Below, in pieces: positions 1-13,500 of a stretch of DNA of 64,000 nt (the stretch's first letter is position 1; each line of letters begins with the position of its first letter). The notes below the pieces were generated by a model that ran no database searches, was not told where the DNA came from, and saw nothing but the letters and a program-made list of their open reading frames with translations. The stretch lies in NCBI RefSeq assembly GCF_014851395.1, contig NW_024040041.1, positions 15,861,742 through 15,925,741 of the forward strand, read 5' to 3'. This stretch comes from Micropterus salmoides. Lineage: Eukaryota; Chordata; Actinopteri; Centrarchiformes; Centrarchidae. The position numbers and the translations under genes are program-made.

Positions 1-927
1 AGAAGATTGAAACCCCCAAAGCATTGTCTAGTACCTCACCCACTTGGCCACAACAACATCCATAATCAAGATTTATTTCCTCAGAGTCAAACTCTCTGAC
101 TCAGTATTGACTCAAATCAATATTCCTTTGTGAGTGGGGGCCTGAGGCTCTCAGACCTCATTACACCAAATAGATCTGCATTTCATCAGGAAGACTCACA
201 TAGATAATGTTTGGCTGGGGACTCCCATCTGATGGCTTTTGGTGTTCGAGCCCATAATGTCAAAGATCCTAAAACCCAGTTATCAATACCATGAAGAAAT
301 AATATGATTCATTTCACACTGCTATAAATATTTTGCCTGTAATCACTGAGTACATGATTAAATTCCCGAACACATAACTATACTAGTATAATGTTGAGCT
401 GCTGCAATAGCTTAATCTGTCAACAGCTTCATCAGATTTCAACTTTAAATATCGGCCAGTCACTGAGATATCACATACTAATGGAAATAAATGGTTCCAG
501 CTGAGTTTCAAGCATGTGACAGCACTTTGTATAGCTCCTGTTAGAGAAACAGGAGCTGGATATCAGTGGTTGATGGAAAAATGTGTCTCTCATCTGGTAC
601 TCATATAGCTATGGTCCCACCTAATATAAGGAGTTCCATTACTAATGACATTTTTCTTCTCCATTTTAAAACACACAGCCTCTCTGACTAAATAATTGTT
701 GTAGAAGTACAACAACAGTACTAAAACAGTGAAAAACATTTGTTTTTAAATATGTGGGGCTTTCTGAGCATGGGATCATATTATTTTGATGCCAAACTGC
801 TGTAATAGCTTCTAACATGTTCCTGGTTGAGAAGATACACATTAAAGATTAATATGAACTGAAGAATCCTTACTTTCTCTAATTGTGCCAGAAGGACCAG
901 TATGGGCTGATGTTTTTGCATTAAAAA
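1..927. other. No gene recognised
   Basis: AT-rich sequence with no long reading frame, splice-framed exon, microsatellite or repeat that I recognise. Confidence 0.5.
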
Positions 928-2925
928 ACTGAATTTAAATTGCTCAACTTGAATTTGAATTTATTAGTTTGAAACTGAATTCCAGTAAACTCGAAACTGA
1001 ATGTGATATTATAAATGTGAACTGAAACTGTATTTGAGCCTCACTAAAAATTCAAGTCTTTGTGTGCTTTCACTTTCAGTTATCTCAATTCAAATTCAGT
1101 TCTCTAAATACAATTTCAGTCCACAAGCTTCAGTTTTACAGGTCACAGGCAGGTTAAAGTCCTTGAGGAAGAGCAATCGAGAGCTGAAGCACAGAGCGCT
1201 TTTTCGGCCAATCAGCACGTTAGTTTTTGACCACTTCCTGTATTCCACACCGACAGCCTGTGTGTAAGTTATCTCCTAAAGCCCACACTAGAGGATAGGT
1301 AACTACTACTTTGTCTGTAACTAAATCAGCTACTAATATGGGTTGCACCACAATTACTTGGGCAGACCTTCACTAGATTGAAGTGCAATTTATACTTCTG
1401 CATCACATCAACGGCGTAGCCTCTGCGTAGCCCCCTACCCTATGGCGTCACCTACAGCTTAGCCTGACATGCACCTCCTCAAAAGTGTAACTACACGTTG
1501 AGTTGACGCAGACTGTAAGCTCTGTGATTGGTCGGCTGGGTATAGCCTCGCAATACCCCTAAGCCAACAGGAAGTGCCCGTGCTTTGAAGTAACTTTTAG
1601 TAGTGGCCAAAACGGCGGCTGTAACACAGTGGATCAATATATTTGAGCGTCACAACCTGAGCGAAATGACTGATCAGAATGTGATTCACTTGGTCGATAA
1701 CATTTGAAAAGGCTACACCAGCTGCATGTGTACAATTTTACCCCCATTCACGTTAGCGGAGAGCTTAAACTGGAAGTTAGCCTGCTCGGTTGGCAAAAGT
1801 CAACACAGTGGACGCTGTAGCGCTACTGCTGACTAGCGTTTGGGGGTGTAATTGCAGATTAACGGACACACGGACGCACAAGTATAAATGCCTGGCTATG
1901 TGCGTGGCCTATGGCGTAGCTACGCATTAGCTTTCTGGCTAGGTAGCAACTTGGCATCTTAGCACATCATAGTAAGCTAGATTGATATTGAAATATCATA
2001 TCAATAAATTCGGTCTCTACTGGATTATTAGTGAGTATAATGCTGTGACAGCTCTACACCTAGCCTGTGTGGCCTGTGTGATTTTAACTCTTAGTTTTTA
2101 TGTAAGTTAGAGTTATGTTGTAAATTCTCCCCGTGGTGCAACTCTTTTCAGTAATACTTAAATCACATTAGTAATAATTTAATCTAATCTAATAACTAGG
2201 CTAAGTATAAACACACATCTGCTGTAACAGGCTGCTCAGCACCTCCTCTGTAAGTTACTGAAGTTACTAACCATTTCACAAAGAGCACCAGTGACATAAC
2301 AAACCAGGATTAATTTCAGGACTGAAGGACAGGGATGGGATGAAGCCCACTTCAAACTTGGAACATGTAAGTTGTGGACTTAAAATAAATATATATATAA
2401 TATATAATATAAATTTTGATATTTCAATATCCATCTAGCTAACTATGATGTGCTAAGATGCCAAGTTGCTACCTAGCCAGAAAGCACGGCCACTGCCGTA
2501 GTTACGACTTTACTCCCAAGTTAATCTAGTGAAGGTCTGCCCAAGTAATTGAGGTGCAACCCATATTAGTAGCTGATTTAATTAAAGACAAAGTAGTACC
2601 TAACCTCTAGTGTGGGCTTTAGGAGATAACTTACACACAGGCTGCCGGTGTGGAATACAGGATGTGGTCAAAAACTAACTGCTAGCTGATTGGCCGAAAA
2701 AGCGCTCTGTGCATCTGCACTCAATTGCTCTTCCTCAAGGACTCTGACCTGCCTGTGACCTCTAAATTGAATTTAGAGAACTGAATTTGAATTGAGAGAA
2801 CTGAAAGTGAAAGCACACAAAGACTTGAATTTTTAGTGAGGCTCAAATACAATTTCAGTTCACAAGTATTCAAGTTGAGCAATTCAAATTCAGTTCTAAA
2901 TGATTGAAATTCAGTCTGTACTGAC
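928..2925. mobile_element. Long inverted-repeat (fold-back) element, interrupted
   Basis: The left arm (928-1380 plus about 1908-1998) is matched, reverse-complemented, by the right arm (2417-2925). Shared blocks include GAGCCTCACTAAAAATTCAA (left 1036-1055; inverse near 2829), ACAGAGCGCTTTTTCGG, GTAAGTTATCTCCTAAAGCC, ACTTGGGCAGACCTTCACTA and GGTAGCAACTTGGCATCTTA. Each arm is about 0.5 kb with few mismatches, and a spacer of roughly 0.4 kb (1999-2416) separates them. The outer ends are rich in AATTCAAATT-type motifs. This looks like a non-autonomous fold-back or long-TIR DNA transposon. No transposase is present and I cannot name the superfamily. Confidence 0.8.
1381..1894 (+). mobile_element. 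MITE-like element, family C copy 1, nested in the inverted repeat
   Basis: It starts AAGTGCAATTTATACTTCTG and shows an opposing end GACGCACAAGTATAAAT near 1873-1889. Internal blocks GGCGTAGCC and TTAGCCTGCTCGG recur at 37.5 kb and 40.1 kb. It breaks the left arm of the surrounding inverted repeat, which has no counterpart at the matching point of the right arm. The right boundary is uncertain and could extend to about 1926. Confidence 0.7.
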
Positions 2926-3505
2926 ACAAAAATCAGCTAATAGACCAGGAGCTTTTTGTTTCACTAATGATCAGTATAGAAATAAATAACTAATCACAGT
3001 CTGAATGTCTTGTGTAAATAACTTGAGCAGAATACACTGGCCCGATCACAGAAGAGGATTAAGTCTTTAACAATCCGTTCAGCAGATGAACATTTGTCAT
3101 GTCAACAATCATTATTGATTTATGTTTCATAAAAGCAGTGTTTTTCTGCACATGCTTTGATACTGAGTTAAGTAAAGATACTCTTCTGGGAAGACTCGCC
3201 ACTCCTGTAATTTACAAGCACTCTCTACCTTGTTCTGAGTGCTGCCTGTGTATCTTAATAAAACTGTGGCTTCAGTACAGAGGACCAATAATGAGCGTTA
3301 ACACAGGCTAATCTTGCTTGTGGTGGAGTGTGCATACAGTATTAGTTATGTAAAAGAGCTGCGTATGAAACCATTTTATTTTGCTCTCATTAACACTTTC
3401 TTAGGAGTCACAGATCAGAATGTGGGGGTCAAAATTTGACTCTTACATTCGTGCTCTGAGGTGACAACACTTACCACTTGCTCTATGTGAGCATATATTA
3501 TTATA
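2926..3505. other. No gene recognised
   Basis: Unique-looking AT-rich sequence between two repeat elements. A 70-codon open frame here has no recognisable features. Confidence 0.5.
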
Positions 3506-3844
3506 TTAAAAGGGCACTCCACTGATTTTACACATGCAGATCAGTTCACTAGTCACAGGGAGTACGACACATGTATCATGTCTTCTGTGGCTCTGGGGGG
3601 GATGTATGTCAAGTCCAGCATGGCACTTGAAGGACGCAGGTAGGAGGGTCTAATGAAGGATGCTATCCAACTGCATTATGGGAAATGTAGGATCTATCAT
3701 TTTCAGAGCTCAATCCATACTCAGGGCTACAAGTCAGGTTATTGCAGCCTCTGCTGCTGTGATACTCACCATTCTTTTTTAATTTGTTTCTTGCAAGTCT
3801 TGTGTATTGATGTGCAATACTAAAATGCAGGAGTACCCCTTTAA
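3506..3844. mobile_element. Short TIR element, family E copy 1
   Basis: The ends TTAAAAGGGCACTCC and GGAGTACCCCTTTAA are imperfect inverted repeats and begin and finish in TTAA. The interior contains ACTGCATTATGGGAAATGTA, which I recall from an abundant percomorph repeat. About 340 bp, with no coding capacity. Confidence 0.65.
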
Positions 3845-5394
3845 ATATATTTTTGGGTGATATACATGGGAATTGATGGAGAACAGGTACTAAAATCAAC
3901 CATGTATTTTATTTGTTAACCTCAGAAGTGTCATCTTTAAGTTCATCTCTGGACTCACACATGCACACAAACACACACACAAACAAATAACATATAATCA
4001 GTGTCTGCAGTTTTCTGTGGAGGGGAAGGCACAGTCTAAATGATGATCTTTATGTTGTGGTTCACCCAGAGCCTGTGGCCTTAGTGTAAGTCTGTAAAAG
4101 TTTCTATTTTGTGAGCTTGTGTGTGTGTGTGTACCCAACTATTACTATGTCTATTGCGTGTGACTGTCAAGCCACCATGAATATGACTGGAGCTTCAATT
4201 GCAGGGTGGGAGGAAGAACCCAACAGCTTATGGTTTAGGGACAACATTTTATTTTCTTCTCTGGCTTGACAACAGCGTTTAAATTCTCAAGTCCAGTCTG
4301 AAAGTGAGGTGAGATAATATGCTGCATTACAGTGGCTGAACTGATTTAGTCTTATAGATCAGCCTTTGTCCTATGAAGCACACTTGTACCTCACCAATAT
4401 TTGTATTGACCATTAAATGCCTCTAAAAACTAAAATAAAGCTAATCCCACCTCAATATTCAGAACTGAACCAATTCCAAAACACAGTGGATGCTCACTGA
4501 ACTCCTCTGCTCTACACTTGTAATGTCAACCAGTGAACGCGACAGCTCTGTGCCAAAGTTTTTACTCTTTCTGTACCTTTCACATGGCATGTTTTTTGCA
4601 GAATGTCTTTTGTAGTTGATTTGTCACTAAATTGTGTCACCATGACCAAAAGAGGTTATCATTGTGGTTTTTGGTCAAAACACACATTAACATCCAACAT
4701 GTAGCTGCTGGGTAAAGAGCTAATACTGAGTAATACAGAGAAACACTTAGTGTTAGATCACTTTTAGAAAACAAGCTCGTATACCCACTTCGTTGTAGGT
4801 GTGTGGGCATTTGGATACAAATTACAGAAACAGATCAGCAACAGTGAACAGTGATTTACCCATGGCACTGTCATTCAACAGTTTTCACTGTTGACATAAA
4901 TGTTGCTATATATTATCTAAAATAACATAATGAGCACCTACTTTATAATGTTGGTACTTGGTAATTTCATCATAGTTATCAAGACAACCACTATGATCTT
5001 CTGCAGCATCACCAGCACCACCGTCACTTTCAGTGTCATCACCTGCATCAATGTAACCACAATCAATTCGAATGTCCACCTCAGCGTTATCATCTTCCTT
5101 TCCCCTGACTCTTCCCTTGAGCTGCCTACAGCAGAGACCCCCGCAGGTCTGTTATTATGCTAATAACATTTTTTCTCCTTAGACAGCCCAGCTATTGGAT
5201 TCAATAAAGAGTGCCTTCCTGCTGGGGGCTTAGCTGGCTCATTGCTGTCTCTGACTCCTCAACCTGTCACATGGTGTTACAGTGCAGTGCATTCAACTGT
5301 CAGCCCACACAAACCTGTTCTCCTGTGGAGAACACTTATATCACTGATTCATTTTAGAAGATATGTTTGTCACTTGGGACTACACTGTGCTGTT
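3845..5394. other. No gene recognised; short CA/TG runs
   Basis: Short CA-rich and TG-rich stretches occur near 3960-3985 and 4117-4132. Short open frames at 4930-5163 and 5242-5499 have no family resemblance. No other structure was identified. Confidence 0.5.
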
Positions 5395-5960
5395 ATCACA
5401 GACTGTATAAAAGAAGTGGATATTCATGTCTGTCCGTGTCAAATTTATCACCATAGAGAGCCTAAGCCCCTCCCCTTCCGGTGGACCATTATTTCATAAA
5501 AAATATGTGTAACTTTCTCTCAATGACTGAAGTTAACTTCAAAGAACTTACATATGTAGATGATGTGATAAAAGGACCAAAAGTCATTGGATTAAACACA
5601 TCAGGTGAAATACATTTCTATGTGGAACATAGCTAAGTTACCTAGTTAGTAGCAGCCAAGCAATGAATGTTAGCTAGCATTACCGCATTAATGTGTTGCC
5701 GTTGTATATTGTGTGAGACTAGAGATGTAGTTCACTACAATTTTCACACAGAACAAAATTTTACTGTACTGTTTTACAACAAACAACTTTCCTGACAGAC
5801 AAAATTATCTTTTAAATCGACAAACATCATATGTGTAATTCAGGGCACAATTCAAACGGGATAAAAAAAACTAACTGTCTCTCACAGCTGACTACTGTGC
5901 ATATTTTTTCCGGAATAAGGTCCCGTGTTTGAGGCAGAAGTGACGGAGTTAGGGTCTCCA
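5395..5960. repeat. Probable interspersed repeat fragment
   Basis: The segments GACTGTATAAAAGAAGTGG, AGAGAGCCTAAGCCCCTCCC and, near the right end, GACGGAGTTAGGGTCTCCAT resemble a teleost repeat I have seen before. I found no clear TIRs, so boundaries and class are uncertain. Confidence 0.4.
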
Positions 5961-8929
5961 TAAGCGGATGAATATAACCAATCCTCTGCACCATCACCAC
6001 CCCAAGTTCACATTATAATCAGACTATAGCCCAACACAGTATTGTTTATTTTTACAAATTCAGTAACATCATAAACTGCTAAGCTACAGCTTGGTGGTAG
6101 TTTCAGTCCATTTTTAGCAGGCCTGATTTTTTTTTCATTTGTTGTCATGTATGAAGACCTAAAATTAACACTAAGCAGACTACTTGATTACTATAAGCAA
6201 ATTGTTTAAACAGCATTTGTATAGGAATGATTCTGTCCCAAACTTTTTGATCCTTGTAACTGTATTTACTAGAAGCGGGTTCCCCTGCTCTACAGAAAGT
6301 TTGTTTGTCTTGGATAATTTTGGTCTACTGTAGCATGCATGATTACTCTGTGCACATTATAATTGCACATAATTCAGTGCAAGTGTGATGCATAGTTTTC
6401 TTTATCTTCTGTCTGTATTTGATTTAGGATATGATTTTTTTCTGGAAAAGCTGTACTTGTTTTTCCACCCGTCACTTAAACTCTCTTTTTTCTCTCACTC
6501 TCTCATCTTTCTCTCTCTCTGGCTTCCTGCAGCTCTGCTCATCACTCTTCACTATTTCAGTCCCTCTCTTCCTATATCTCTCCCTCTGCTCTCTCATTTC
6601 TCCATCCATCCATGTCTCTGCTAACCTCTCCATCATGTCACCAGTCTGTTCCTTCCTTCCTAGCTGTAACTTTCCATTTTTCTTTCCCTCCATCTGCCCC
6701 CCCCCACCCCCCCACCCCATCATCCCATCCTTCTCAGCTAGCTGGCCAAGATGCTGACATCTGCAGTAGCGGTGGAGTGCGGCCAAGAACTGCCTTAAAT
6801 CAAACCAATCTCTAATGAAATGCGCACACACATGACGCGTGACACGTGAGCCGAGAGGTGTGCCAGTCACATACATACACAATGGACACAAACGAGCCCA
6901 ACTTTGTGTAATTGTAATTGCTGATAAAAATGAATAAATAAAAACAAAACATAACGGAAGGCACACTGCATATCTGACAAGTCAGTGCTTCATATTTGAT
7001 GAAGGCTCCCGGTGAGAAGCAGGAATAATTTCTTTGCTGAGCTCACACAGTGAAATGTGCCCTATTTTAACTTAACTTCTGTTGCAATGTCAAGAAACTC
7101 CAATAAAGATCTCTAAGTTACTACTCTCTAGTTAGTACTCTTTCAGGTGAACTTATCTCTTTTGGTGCTTTGAGGGTTTTTTCTTTATTTAGTTCTCTCC
7201 CTTGAGAAAGCTCTTTCCTAGGAACATAGGAGCATACCATTATTTCCAAATCTGATATGTGTGTATAAAAACTATCTCTCGGTAGCACATAGACAGCATG
7301 TCATTATAATATTATTTACTAAAAAAGCCTTACACTGGAGGGATTCAACTCACCTACTGATTTTTCACAAATCTGGAAAGTGTCCAATTGGTTGGCGCTG
7401 GCTTCAATACTTTACACAGAAGATAGCCCATCTGTTCCATATTACATATTTTACTCCGACATCCCCTCCCCTGAGCCCAAAAATCTGTGATACCTGACCC
7501 ATATTTTCAAATATAACCATAGAGAAAAAAAACAAAGCACATTTTAGCTTAACATCAATGATTTACTTGGGCAAACATCACAGCCAAGAGTGTGCAGGGA
7601 CTCACTGTTTTTTGGTCTTTTCATCACCCATCCCCTAACTTCATGCTCTTTTAATTCTCAGACGCATCACAGGACATACAAGTACACTTGGTCAGAGTTT
7701 AAAGTTTCAAATGTTTAATCAGGGCTGTGCTTCTTCAAGTGAGACCTACAGATCACATTTCAGTGACAATCACTGCCATGACCTGGCAGTACCCCTCTGC
7801 AGCCTCACCACTTCCCATTTCCGCCTCCTCCACGTTTGGCTGCAGCCGGCAACCAGAAAACTCACAACATTGCCAGTAATCCACTGCGATGGCTGACAGC
7901 ACAGCAGGCACTATATCACACGATGGGATTGATGTTTTATAGGCCTACTGTGGACTGCTATCAGCCTAAGGGAGGGAGAGGCATGAGCGAGGGACGAAGC
8001 ATAAATCAGGACTGAATTGTGGCTTCTGTAAAACTCCATAGCACCACATAGAGAAGTTGCTGTCTGTAGGTTTCTGCTTTACCAAACAAACATCCCCCAG
8101 TCTTGTGGAGGAGTGTGTTTGTGTCTACTAAAACTGTTCTGTTGAAGTCTACTAATGTTGCACCACTTCATTATGCCATGCGACAGCGCTCCTGAGTCAA
8201 ACTAAGTTGAACCAAGCCTCAGATTTAGTGTAAATGACCAGATAAGTGCGCTTGTTTTCCTTTACCTCTGTTCCCTCCCTAATCATTTAATCCTCCTTAA
8301 GATAAACCAGTCTGTCTTTGCACCTTCCTCAAGCTGCTTGTGTAGCTCAGCTTGCCTCTATGCCGGGGTATGTGGGAGAGAAGGAGAGACAGAGGCGCTG
8401 CATGACCACCAATTATTCCCAACTAGCTCGGTTTCTGCCCCTCTTTAGCACTGCTATGAGTCAGCACAGAAACAGCATGACAAGAAGAAACCCAACACTG
8501 GAAACAACATGCTCGAAAAAGGTTGGAGGGCAGACACAGTGAGGTTCACTATTTGTGGTGATAAATGAAGTAAAGTACCGGTAATGTAATTTGTGGTAAA
8601 CATAATTATATTCTGGGCAGGTATGTGTTAACATGCCTAAACATTTGGGCAAGACAACATTGATGTTTAAGCTAAGGGCAAATTGTTAACTAATGAACCA
8701 AAAACTGTAATTATGTGACATCAATGATGACAGATTAATATTTGCTACACTTTAGCTGATATCATTGTAGTAGTTATTTAATTTGAATATTTCACCCAGA
8801 AATAAGGGATTGGTTACTACAAGGGATTTCTGTATAAAAATCTACAATGCACATTTAGGAGATGGTATATGTGACAAAATGCAGAGGAAGTCTTTTATTT
8901 TGATACAATTAAATGAGTGGCCTTTTTTC
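5961..8929. other. No gene recognised; pyrimidine-rich tract
   Basis: A strongly C/T-biased stretch at about 6476-6730 (TCTCTC and CCATCC runs, with a C-rich block near 6700-6718) accounts for several overlapping low-complexity open frames. The rest shows no recognisable gene or repeat. Confidence 0.5.
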
Positions 8930-9006
8930 TCACATTGTATGTTTTATCTTGCACCCAGACTGCAAGTCAAGTTTCCCACTTGGGATAATAAATGAACTGA
9001 ACTGAA
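8930..9006 (+). repeat. LINE-like 3' tail fragment
   Basis: The block TTGCACCCAGACTGCAAGTC followed by TTTCCCACTTGGGATAATAA and ending in a GAACTGAACTGAAC repeat resembles the 3' end of teleost L2/Rex-type LINEs, which finish in a short hairpin and a tandem microsatellite tail. No reverse transcriptase sequence precedes it, so it is at most a 5'-truncated copy. Confidence 0.45.
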
Positions 9007-10258
9007 CATTCCAATAAAGCAGAACAGACAAACACACTACAGTGTTGAAAAGTGTCATTCACACAAAGCCTAAATGGAAACACAATGTACCATAACAATG
9101 CACGTATATACAGTATATTAAAGGTCATTGGTTTAGGAATGAGTTACTACATGCTAATCTTCACAATGGAAAATCACAGTTTTTAATCAACAAAAGAAAA
9201 AACACATATCTTAATGTAAATGTTTTGCTTGATCAGAGAAGATAACAGAATGCAAAACTATGTAGCCTTGGTGTGGACAGTCGGAGATGTTATTAAACAC
9301 TGTTGAAGGATGAACTTCACTTCATCACCAACATCATGAACAATCCTTTCAAGTGGGGAAAAATATTTTCATTCTCATTTATTTGGTTACGGGTAAAAGG
9401 TCTTCAGATAAGGTCAGGGGAGGAGTGCGGGGCCAGCAATACCATCAGTTAGTGTGTTGGCATATACTGGAAATAAACTGCTTTTATGTTAATTAACCAC
9501 AAACTGCCTCCTTCATTTCAGATGTATGTTTATTTAAGTAGGCAAAGTTTTTCACCTACATACTCTAGTTAGTCTTGAGAGTGGGAATCTTTTTTTGTTG
9601 CTCTTCCTTTCTCTCTCTCTCTCTTTCGCTCTTTATCTGTCTGATATGTGATGTTGGTCTGCTGGTGTAGTCTTGTGTTTACACGCCTGCCGCTAGCTGC
9701 TCAGTGGGGTTATTTCTACAAATCGCAGTCCACGAAGTTGACTCAGACAGCACTGTGTTAAGGACTCAGTCCATGTGTGTGATGCATGTGAGGGAGAGAG
9801 AACCATTAAGTGATAGAAGTCCCCCCTCCCCCTCCTCTTTATTATTCTCTATCTAACCTTGCTGCAACACTGACGTTCTTATACAACGCCACCCACTGAG
9901 GACCCATCAGTGCCACCCACCCACACAAACACACACACACACACACAAACATACACACAATCGGCCTACACACAAGGAGTAGCTTTAAGCATCTTTGTTC
10001 TGTGTGGGAGAGGAGTGAGACATCATTTAGTCCACCTGTGTGCGTGTACAAAACAAACACTACAATATAAATACAGTGTAGTCTGACTCAGGGATGGTAA
10101 TTGACTGTATGTGCTAACTAGGCAAACTGACTTCTCTGATTAGCACACCTTAAACAGAGATGGATGAACAGTGTAGTTCTGATGTAGTATGTGTTTGGAG
10201 GGAAAATATGGCCTACATTTAATGGATACTTATTAGGATTTATAATTGTTTGTTTTTG
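9007..10258. other. No gene recognised; simple repeats
   Basis: A (CT)n run lies at 9609-9625 and a CA-rich stretch at 9921-9960. The remainder is unremarkable AT-rich sequence. Confidence 0.5.
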
Positions 10259-10604
10259 TTGGAAAATACACTAATTCACTTTCTCGCAGAGACCAAATGT
10301 ATGTAAAGTAAATATGAAAGTACAGCCAGCAGCTGGCCTAGCTTAGCTTAGCAAAAATACTGGAAGCATGAGAAACAGCTAGCTTGGCTGGCTATGTCCA
10401 AAAGTAGCACAATCCACCTACCAGCTCCACTAAAGCTTACTAATTAACAAGTTATATCTTTTTTTAAATTTAATCCTGTTTTCATATTGTTATGTATCAG
10501 ACTATTTATTAGCCAGATGCTAAACTAAGCTAACTGGCCACTGACCATACAGACATGGTTGATCCTCCCATGTCAGCAAGAAAGCAAATAAGCTAATTTT
10601 CCAA
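10259..10604 (+). mobile_element. TIR element, family D copy 1
   Basis: The left end TTGGAAAATACACTAATTCA is an imperfect inverse of the right end near 10572-10604 (TAAGCTAATTTTCCAA). The interior carries ACAGCCAGCAGC, AACAGCTAGCTTGGCT and AATCCACCTACCAGC, all matched in a second copy at 40.6 kb. A widespread teleost non-autonomous element. About 345 bp, non-coding. Confidence 0.75.
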
Positions 10605-10735
10605 AACGTTCAACTATACATTTATCTTAAGGGAAAGTAGGTGGTAGAACAGAAATACTGATAAAGAGTAAAAATTAAAACCAAACCAAACAATGACACA
10701 TGCACATACAATATACAAACCACACTCAGTCAGTG

Positions 10736-10916
10736 TATTAGGTACACCAAGCTAATACTAATGCAATCTAATACTACAATCAATAAATTATACCTTCATG
10801 AATGTTTTTGTGCTTTTTTTAGAGAGGTGTTGATTCAACTGCATGATCATTTTAGAGAATGAAGGATTTATTACAGGACTGTTTTATTGATTAGTTTTAG
10901 CTTGGTGTACCTAATA
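10736..10916. mobile_element. 181-bp MITE with 20-bp terminal inverted repeats
   Basis: The left end TATTAGGTACACCAAGCTAA (10736-10755) is the inverse of the right end at 10897-10916 (TTAGCTTGGTGTACCTAATA), a perfect 20-bp match. The interior is AT-rich and non-coding. The mutually intact termini suggest a relatively young insertion. The TSD is unclear. Confidence 0.8.
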
Positions 10917-13500
10917 AACAAACATTTATTTAATATATTGCCTGATCTGCAATAAGTGTGTTTCCACAACACCGTAAATTGATTTTCACTGCCCATTGTT
11001 AGTGGACATAACAAATATACTGAAGAAACCGTACAGAAAGTAAAATTAATTCCCTCTAACTCAATCCATTACAGGGGAAAGGGTAAACATCATTATCTGA
11101 ATTAATATAAAACAGTGCAGGTATAAAAAAAAATGTTGAAACCGTATGCCCTGTATGTTATAATATGCTTCAAATGGATAATACTGCAGTAATCTTTAGG
11201 AATCCATAGGAATAAGGCTTCATATAATAAAATGGACAAAGCACCTCAGGCACATGAGGACAATCTATTATACTGAACCATGTGACCACAAACAAATCAC
11301 GCATTCACACAATCCTCCTTTCAAAGGACACAGTATTAGGACATGGCTGTAGTTGCATTATACCTCAGAACCAACAACTGTTCTGTGATGTAATATGTTA
11401 GTGAGCCTTTTGTCACTTTGAGAGTATTATGATAATCGAATCATAATGATTGGTGAAAGTGGCGATGTGTGTGTTTGTGTGGGAGAAAGACCCTGCAGCA
11501 CAATGCCATGACTGAGTGCAACACAGCAAGTTAACAGCCTCTAACTCCTTCTCGCTATTTATTTGTGTCATGCAATGTTTTACCAAGTGACAAATGACAA
11601 AGCCCTTGTAAATAGCCCTGGATGATACCTGACAGTTTGTGTTAGTTTCATAAGTGTGCATTTCTCACACAACAACACAACAATACACAAAGCAACTAAT
11701 TTGATGTTGTTAGGGATCTGATTAAAGGACTGGGAAGACAAGCAGAAAACAAAAATATTGTAACACTATGGTTGAAGCAATTAAAGACTGTCATCTTCTA
11801 TTTTCTTGTTTTTTAATATGTTTACCAATAATAATAGTGTTATCTTTCAGACCCCAATTTAAATCATTAAAATGAGTGTGTATTCAGCACAGTCGTGTTG
11901 GCTTGGTAATTGGAAATAGATTACGTTTCATCTTGAAAAGTAATCCCAGGACATAAGAAATAATATTATTGTGGCTGATCCACTATATTCAGTGTAAAAG
12001 CAATATAACAGGATTACAAATGGACTCCTATAGGGATTGAAAATAATAGTCTTCATAAAGAGTTGACTTTACTTCTTGAAAGTCACTTCTAAAATAATTT
12101 TCTGAATCTTGATCCATAACATAACAACAACATGTGTTGTGTTGTAACAGTCAACACACCAAAATAGAATGGGTTGGATGGAGGAATCTCTATCATAACC
12201 AACAAGTCTGGCTTCATTAGAGCCTCTCTGTGCAGTGCAGTTGGTTGACAGGAGTGTGGTACATTCCACAGATGACTGCACAAACTGGACCATACTTCTG
12301 GGAGGACACTGACAATCACATGTTTTGTTCTGACTCAAGCTATGAGGCAGATATGGTTTTTCTCCTCACATGCAGATGAAGGTCTGTTAATTCCATCGTC
12401 ACAAAGAAAGAAAGGATAGGAAGGAAAGAGGGCAGCCAAAACATCTGCTTTGTGGTAAACTTTAAGAGCAGATGCAGGCAGTGAAAAAGCAAAAGTGTTA
12501 AAACAGCTGATAAAATGGGCTCCAAATCTGTAGATAAGACCAATTTAAATGGAATTAAAGTCAGGTATATTTGATTTAGACACCATTTGGACATATTTAT
12601 CTTAAACATTCATACTATTCAGCAATTTTACCTCTATATGACGTTGAATAGCAACTTCTACGGGGTACTGTGATGACCACAGATCTTTCCAGTGGTTTTT
12701 GTTTATTGTTTTGTATTGTTTTGTATTGTTTCCTTTCAATCTCCTCTCTTTTAAGCACCCAATAAAATAATACGATGGGGCAAGACCTAATCAGTTCATC
12801 AGGGTGGCATATATCCATGGAAAGGTGTTTCTGCAAGTCACCTTGAGGTTAATGTGTTAAGCAGTGCAAACATCGGAGCAACACTCTCAAGGAAAACAGA
12901 AATGTAAATGAAATCGACATAGAGGTTAAAGTGTTAATGGGACATGTCTTTAGACTTGCAAAACTCATGCTTAACTGCCATGTAAATGCATATAAATAAG
13001 AACGGTTTCCTTTGCATAGAGGTGCACACACCCACCCCAACAGGCTATGTCAAGTTAGCACGGGCAACAGCACTGACAATACACGTTCTAGCAGAAATAT
13101 TCATGTCACTTAAACTGCCTTTTGTCAAATCTCCGATTCTTTAAGTGAGACTATGTACCTTTTGAAGGAAGACATTTTTTATCTTAGCATGGCGTTTCTA
13201 AAAAGTTTCACAAGCAGTAAAATGTGTCTTTGCTTAGTTTAGTACACCCAGAGGATTTGCTGCTGCAGCCTTACTTGGTCTGGTTGACCAGTAGCTTATG
13301 GTGGCTAATATTAGCTGATGTTAGCAAACTGTTTGCTGTGTAACAGACATTACTGAGTCAGTCTGCTGACTTTATGAGTCTTATCTACTTGTGCTATTTT
13401 TACACTACGTCTTGATATTTACAATTGCACCAAAATTGCCACTTCTAGCCACAGTGGCTGATCTTCAGCAAAACTTACATAGCCTCACTTTAGAGAGCTA
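10917..13500. other. No gene recognised
   Basis: AT-rich sequence. A small tandem of a TTTTGTATTG-type unit (about three copies) lies at 12704-12731. Minus-strand open frames at 12069-12338 and 12340-12609 have no recognisable domains and biased AT composition. Confidence 0.5.

Noticed and set aside
6472..6966. 164-codon minus-strand open frame rich in Arg, Glu and Lys
   Set aside because: Arises from a pyrimidine-rich tract read on the other strand; low complexity and no domain.
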